A stretch of 48,629 bases of DNA. It comes from Ferrovibrio sp. (GTDB taxonomy: Bacteria > Pseudomonadota > Alphaproteobacteria > Ferrovibrionales > Ferrovibrionaceae). Both the position numbers and the translations under genes were made by a program. The stretch spans positions 1 through 48,629 of the forward strand of contig NZ_JAOZVR010000094.1 of NCBI RefSeq assembly GCF_025869515.1, in the 5' to 3' direction. The notes under the pieces are model-generated. The model saw nothing but the letters and a program-made list of their open reading frames with translations, was not told where the DNA came from and did no database searches. Of the stretch, positions 45,769 to 48,629 are shown piece after piece; positions within the stretch are counted from its first letter, which is position 1, and every line of letters starts with the position of its first letter.

Positions 45769-45942
45769 ATGCCCGACCACCAGCACCATCGGTCCGCCGC
45801 CCAGCGGCCGGCCCGCCAGCGTCTAGCCTTCGATCTGCCGATTGCCGTGCTCACCGCCGGCATCGGCCTGCGCATGGCTGCGCTGCTGCCGCTGATCGCC
45901 GCGCTCTGGGCGGCGATCTGGTGGGCCCTGGGAGCAGACTGA
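45769..45942 (+). CDS. 57-residue histidine-containing membrane protein leading the znu operon
   Basis: Small protein with a His-rich N-terminus (MPDHQHHRSAAQ), a short basic stretch, and a hydrophobic C-terminal half that forms one helix or a helical hairpin (LPIAVLTAGIGLRMAALLPL to WAAIWWALGAD). I do not recognise a family. It is retained as a gene because it starts 15 bp after the Zur-like box, its TGA overlaps the znuC ATG (TGATG), and its composition is that of a membrane protein. It may assist zinc capture or the ZnuB subunit, or may act mainly as a coupled leader for znuC. Confidence 0.6.
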   Translation: MPDHQHHRSAAQRPARQRLAFDLPIAVLTAGIGLRMAALLPLIAALWAAIWWALGAD

Positions 45943-46721
45943 TGCTGCCAGGCGAAATCCGGCTCACCGATGTGACGGTCGCCTATGACCGTCATCCGGC
46001 GGTGCATCATGTCAGCGGCCGCTTTGCGCCCGGCTCGCTCACCGCCATCCTCGGCCCCAACGGCGCCGGCAAGTCCACCCTGCTGAAGGCCATTGTCGGC
46101 CAGCTGCCGGTGGCGGCGGGCAGCATCGAGCGCGGCCCGCTCAGGGCCCGCGACATCGCCTTCCTGCCGCAGCAGTCGAGCCTCGATCGCGGCTTTCCCA
46201 TTTCGGTTCTGGAACTGGTGCTGCTCGGCCACTGGCAGCGCGCCGGCGCCTTCGGCCGCATCGGCAGGCAGGGAATCGAAGCGGCGCGGGCAGCCCTCAG
46301 CGCCGTCGGTCTCGAAGGTTTCGAGCAGCGTCCGCTCGGCACGCTCTCCATCGGCCAGGCGCAGCGCGCGCTGTTTGCCCGCGTGCTGGTGCAGGATGCC
46401 CGCGTGATCCTGCTGGACGAGCCGTTCAATGCGCTGGATGCGCGCACCATCGCCGACCTGCTGGCGCTGCTGCGGCGCTGGCATGCCGAACGGCGCACGG
46501 TGATCGCCGTGCTGCACGATTTCGAGCTGGTGCGGCAGAACTTTCCTGACGCGGTTTATCTCGCCCGCCGTCTGATCGCCTGGGGCCATATCGAAGATGT
46601 GCTGACCCCGGAAAACCAGCTGGCGGCGCGCCAGATGTCGGAATCCTGGGACGAAGACGCGCCGCTCTGTGCCATCGACGATCATGGTGATGATCATCAT
46701 CACCACGATCACGCGGCCTGA
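45942..46721 (+). CDS. znuC: Zinc ABC transporter ATP-binding protein
   Basis: A 259-residue ATPase of the metal-type ABC importers. Walker A is GPNGAGKST (38-46). The signature reads LSIGQAQRALFARVL, with Ile in place of the first Gly of LSGGQ. Walker B is ARVILLDEPFNALD and the H-loop VLHDFELV. The C-terminus is rich in His and Asp (DDHGDDHHHHDHAA), a likely zinc-binding tail. ATG at 45942 overlaps the stop of the small membrane protein gene. The gap to znuB is 30 bp. Energises Zn(II) import with ZnuB and ZnuA under the upstream Zur-like box. Confidence 0.93.
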   Translation: MLPGEIRLTDVTVAYDRHPAVHHVSGRFAPGSLTAILGPNGAGKSTLLKAIVGQLPVAAGSIERGPLRARDIAFLPQQSSLDRGFPISVLELVLLGHWQRAGAFGRIGRQGIEAARAALSAVGLEGFEQRPLGTLSIGQAQRALFARVLVQDARVILLDEPFNALDARTIADLLALLRRWHAERRTVIAVLHDFELVRQNFPDAVYLARRLIAWGHIEDVLTPENQLAARQMSESWDEDAPLCAIDDHGDDHHHHDHAA

Positions 46722-46751
46722 TGCTCGTATGCTGACTCGCCGGAGACCCGC

Positions 46752-47627
46752 ATGAGCGCGGCCTATGAATTTCTGTTCGGACCTTTCGCCGAATTCGCCT
46801 TCATGCGGCGTGCGCTGATCGCCTGCTGTGCGCTGGCGCTGGGCAGCGCGCCGATCGGCGTGGTGCTGATGCTGCGGCGCATGAGCCTGTTCGGCGAGGC
46901 GATGAGCCATGCCATCCTGCCCGGTGCCGCCATCGGTTTCCTGGTTGCGGGATTTTCGCTGCCGGCGATCAGCATCGGCGGCGTGATCGCCGGCCTGGTG
47001 GTGGCGCTGGCCGCCGGCGCCGCCACGCGCGCCACCGACCAGCGCGAGGATGCCAGCTTCGCCGCCTTCTACCTGATCGCGCTGGCGCTCGGCGTCACGC
47101 TGATCTCCACCCGCGGCTCGGCGGTCGATGTCATGCAGATTCTGTTCGGCTCGGTGCTGGCGGTCGATGAACCGGCATTGCTGCTGCTGGGCGCGGTGGC
47201 CAGTATCAGCCTGCTGGTCTTTGCCGTGATCTACCGCCCGCTGCTGGCCGACGGTTTCGACCCGGAATTCCTGCGCAGCGTGCAACCCGGCGGCGGCGCG
47301 CTGTACCATTTCATTTTCCTCGGCCTGGTGGTGGTCAACCTGGTGGCGGCCTTCCAGGCGCTTGGCAGCCTGATGGCGGTCGGCCTGATGATGCTGCCGG
47401 CACTGGCGGCGCGCTACTGGTGCCGTTCGCTGGTCAGCGCCATGCTGGTAGCCGCGCTGATCGCGGCGCTGTCGGGCTACTGCGGCCTGCTGCTGTCCTT
47501 CCATGCCGATCTGCCATCCGGCCCGTCCATCGTGCTGTTTGCCGGCGCGGCCTACATCCTCTCGCTCGGCTGCGGTCGCCAGGGACTGTTCCTGCTCTGG
47601 CACCGCCGCCGTCATCTGGAGGCCTGA
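46752..47627 (+). CDS. znuB: Zinc ABC transporter permease
   Basis: ABC-3 family permease of 291 residues with eight or nine helices. FMRRALIACCALALGSAPIG opens helix 1. RMSLFGEAMSHAILPGAAIGF is the conserved segment that contacts the ATPase and lines the path. TRGSAVDVMQILFGSVLAVD and LGSLMAVGLMMLPALAARYW are also family-typical. The segment belongs to zinc/manganese importers; the adjacent ZnuA ligands favour zinc. It ends one base before the znuA ATG. Confidence 0.94.
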   Translation: MSAAYEFLFGPFAEFAFMRRALIACCALALGSAPIGVVLMLRRMSLFGEAMSHAILPGAAIGFLVAGFSLPAISIGGVIAGLVVALAAGAATRATDQREDASFAAFYLIALALGVTLISTRGSAVDVMQILFGSVLAVDEPALLLLGAVASISLLVFAVIYRPLLADGFDPEFLRSVQPGGGALYHFIFLGLVVVNLVAAFQALGSLMAVGLMMLPALAARYWCRSLVSAMLVAALIAALSGYCGLLLSFHADLPSGPSIVLFAGAAYILSLGCGRQGLFLLWHRRRHLEA

Positions 47628-47628
47628 G

Positions 47629-48558
47629 ATGCGCTTGTTTGCGGTATTGATCCTGGCATTGCTGGTCGTCCTGCCGGCCCGGAGCGAGGCGCAGCAGAAG
47701 CTGCGCGTGATCGCCAGCTTCTCGATCCTGGCCGATGTCGTGTCCCAGGTCGGCGGCGAGCATGTCGCGGTTGCGACGCTGGTGCCGGCCATGGGCGACG
47801 CGCATGTCTTCCAGCCGACGCCCAGCGATGCCCGCAGCGTTGCCACCGCCGGGCTGCTGGTCTCGCATGGCCTGAATTTCGAACCCTGGCTCGACCGTCT
47901 GGTGGCAGCCTCGGGGTTCAACGGCCCGCGCGTGGTGGCCACCGCGGGCATCACGCCGCGCCGCATGGGCGCGCAGGCCGGCCACGATCACGGCCACAAT
48001 CATGGCCATGAAACCAGGGCCGGCGCGGTCGACGATCCGCATCTGTGGCACGACCTGCAGCGCATGCAGGCTTACGTTGCCACCATCGCCGCCGGCCTGG
48101 CGGCGGCCGATCCGGCCCATGCCGAACAGTATCGCCAGCGCGGTGCCGCCTACGCGGCCGAGCTGAAGGCGCTGGATGACTGGGCGGTGGCGCAGTTCGC
48201 GCCCTTGCCGGTCGCCTACCGCAAGGCGATCACCCAGCATGATGCCTTCGGCTATCTGGCCGACCGGTTCAGGATCGTGCTGCTGGCGCCGCAGGGCGTC
48301 ACCACCGATGCCGAAGCCTCGGCCGAAGCCGTGGCGCGGCTGATCCGGCAGGTCAAGCGCGAACGGGTGCAGGCGCTGTTCTTCGAGAATATCGCCAATC
48401 CACGACTGATCGAGCAGATTGCGCGGGAGGCGAAGGTGAAGGTGGGCGGCCGGCTCTATTCCGACGCGCTCTCGCCGCCGGGCGGCGAGGCCGACAGCTT
48501 CGTGAAGATGTATCGTCTGAACATCACGCGTCTGGTCGCGGCAATGCAGCGAGACTGA
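47629..48558 (+). CDS. znuA: Zinc ABC transporter substrate-binding protein
   Basis: Cluster A-I metal-binding protein of 309 residues with a signal peptide ending near Ala21. The zinc ligands by position are His59 (GDAHVFQPTP), His138 (DDPHLWHD), His204 (ITQHDAFGY) and Asp279 (LYSDALSP). A mobile His-rich loop at 119-127 (HDHGHNHGH) is typical of zinc rather than manganese proteins. GGAGG lies 6 nt before the ATG. Last gene of the operon; the 71 bp after it to the window end contain no gene or clear terminator. Confidence 0.95.
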   Translation: MRLFAVLILALLVVLPARSEAQQKLRVIASFSILADVVSQVGGEHVAVATLVPAMGDAHVFQPTPSDARSVATAGLLVSHGLNFEPWLDRLVAASGFNGPRVVATAGITPRRMGAQAGHDHGHNHGHETRAGAVDDPHLWHDLQRMQAYVATIAAGLAAADPAHAEQYRQRGAAYAAELKALDDWAVAQFAPLPVAYRKAITQHDAFGYLADRFRIVLLAPQGVTTDAEASAEAVARLIRQVKRERVQALFFENIANPRLIEQIAREAKVKVGGRLYSDALSPPGGEADSFVKMYRLNITRLVAAMQRD

Positions 48559-48629
48559 GCAGGCCCGTTCGGGAACCGGAACGCGGCCTGATGGTTGAAC
48601 AGGGATGCAACACGAAGGATGCATCCGAT

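Noticed and set aside
45741..47966. 741-codon minus-strand frame over the znu operon
   Set aside because: Gln/Arg/His-rich shadow sequence with no domain; znuC and znuB motifs are clear on the other strand.
48617..48626. GGATGCATCC palindrome near the window end
   Set aside because: Ten-base palindrome without partner repeat or T-run; context cut off by the window edge.

Overview
The window reads as a high-GC alphaproteobacterial chromosome segment, most like Rhodospirillales in the broad sense. The grounds are the mreBCD-mrdA-rodA cluster, the iscR-sufBCDS-sufT-sufA operon order, the Ugp, Znu and Bug-type transport genes, and uniform GC-rich codon use throughout. The genus cannot be fixed from the sequence alone. 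I see no phage, insertion sequence, CRISPR array or rRNA. The segment is mostly ordinary housekeeping and transport chromosome with a few accessory clusters.

Layout. 1-3.8 kb: an SCP-x type thiolase, an O6-methylguanine-DNA methyltransferase on the minus strand, and leuA behind a long leader with two terminator-like hairpins. 3.9-9.6 kb: the rod-shape and elongasome operon mreB-mreC-mreD-mrdA(PBP2)-rodA, followed by tRNA-Lys(CTT) with its own promoter and terminator. 9.8-15.2 kb: a divergent catabolic cluster. The minus arm is gntR, an FAA hydrolase and an AA_synth family gene. The plus arm is a Bug/TctC binding protein, a quinone-oxidoreductase-like protein and a VOC extradiol-type dioxygenase. 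An AT-rich palindromic region lies between the arms. 15.2-21.2 kb: an SLC13-type permease with cytoplasmic RCK-C domains, a CorA metal channel, a large membrane protein of unknown role with an EF-hand loop, and an unknown soluble protein. 21.2-23.5 kb (minus): a TPR/glycosyltransferase-like protein overlapping a flavin reductase gene.

23.6-29.7 kb: the SUF iron-sulfur assembly operon. Its Rrf2 regulator is preceded by an IscR-like palindrome lying between the promoter hexamers. 29.7-35.6 kb: an envelope-glycan cluster with a GT-C type membrane protein, a SAM methyltransferase, a polyprenyl-phosphate GT2, an SMR-type small flippase, a DegT aminotransferase and a variant SDR epimerase. The set of protein classes resembles the Arn lipid-linked aminosugar pathway. 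35.7-36.1 kb: a small cysteine-rich lipoprotein.

36.1-40.5 kb (minus): the ugpB-ugpA-ugpE-ugpC glycerol-3-phosphate type ABC importer, with a Pho-box-like element upstream and a 13-bp terminator-like hairpin between ugpB and ugpA. 40.5-43.5 kb: a YgjP-like metallopeptidase, a Bcr/CflA exporter and a secreted alpha/beta hydrolase. 43.5-45.6 kb (minus): a class A penicillin-binding protein. 45.7-48.6 kb: a zinc-uptake operon headed by a Zur-box-like palindrome and a 57-residue His-containing membrane protein, then znuC, znuB and znuA.

The strongest candidates for something less described are the Arn-like glycan cluster with its Asn-for-Tyr epimerase, the small membrane protein leading the zinc operon, the EF-hand membrane protein, and the leuA leader. 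Promoters and operators are motif calls by eye, and all homology statements come from recognising family motifs, not from a search.
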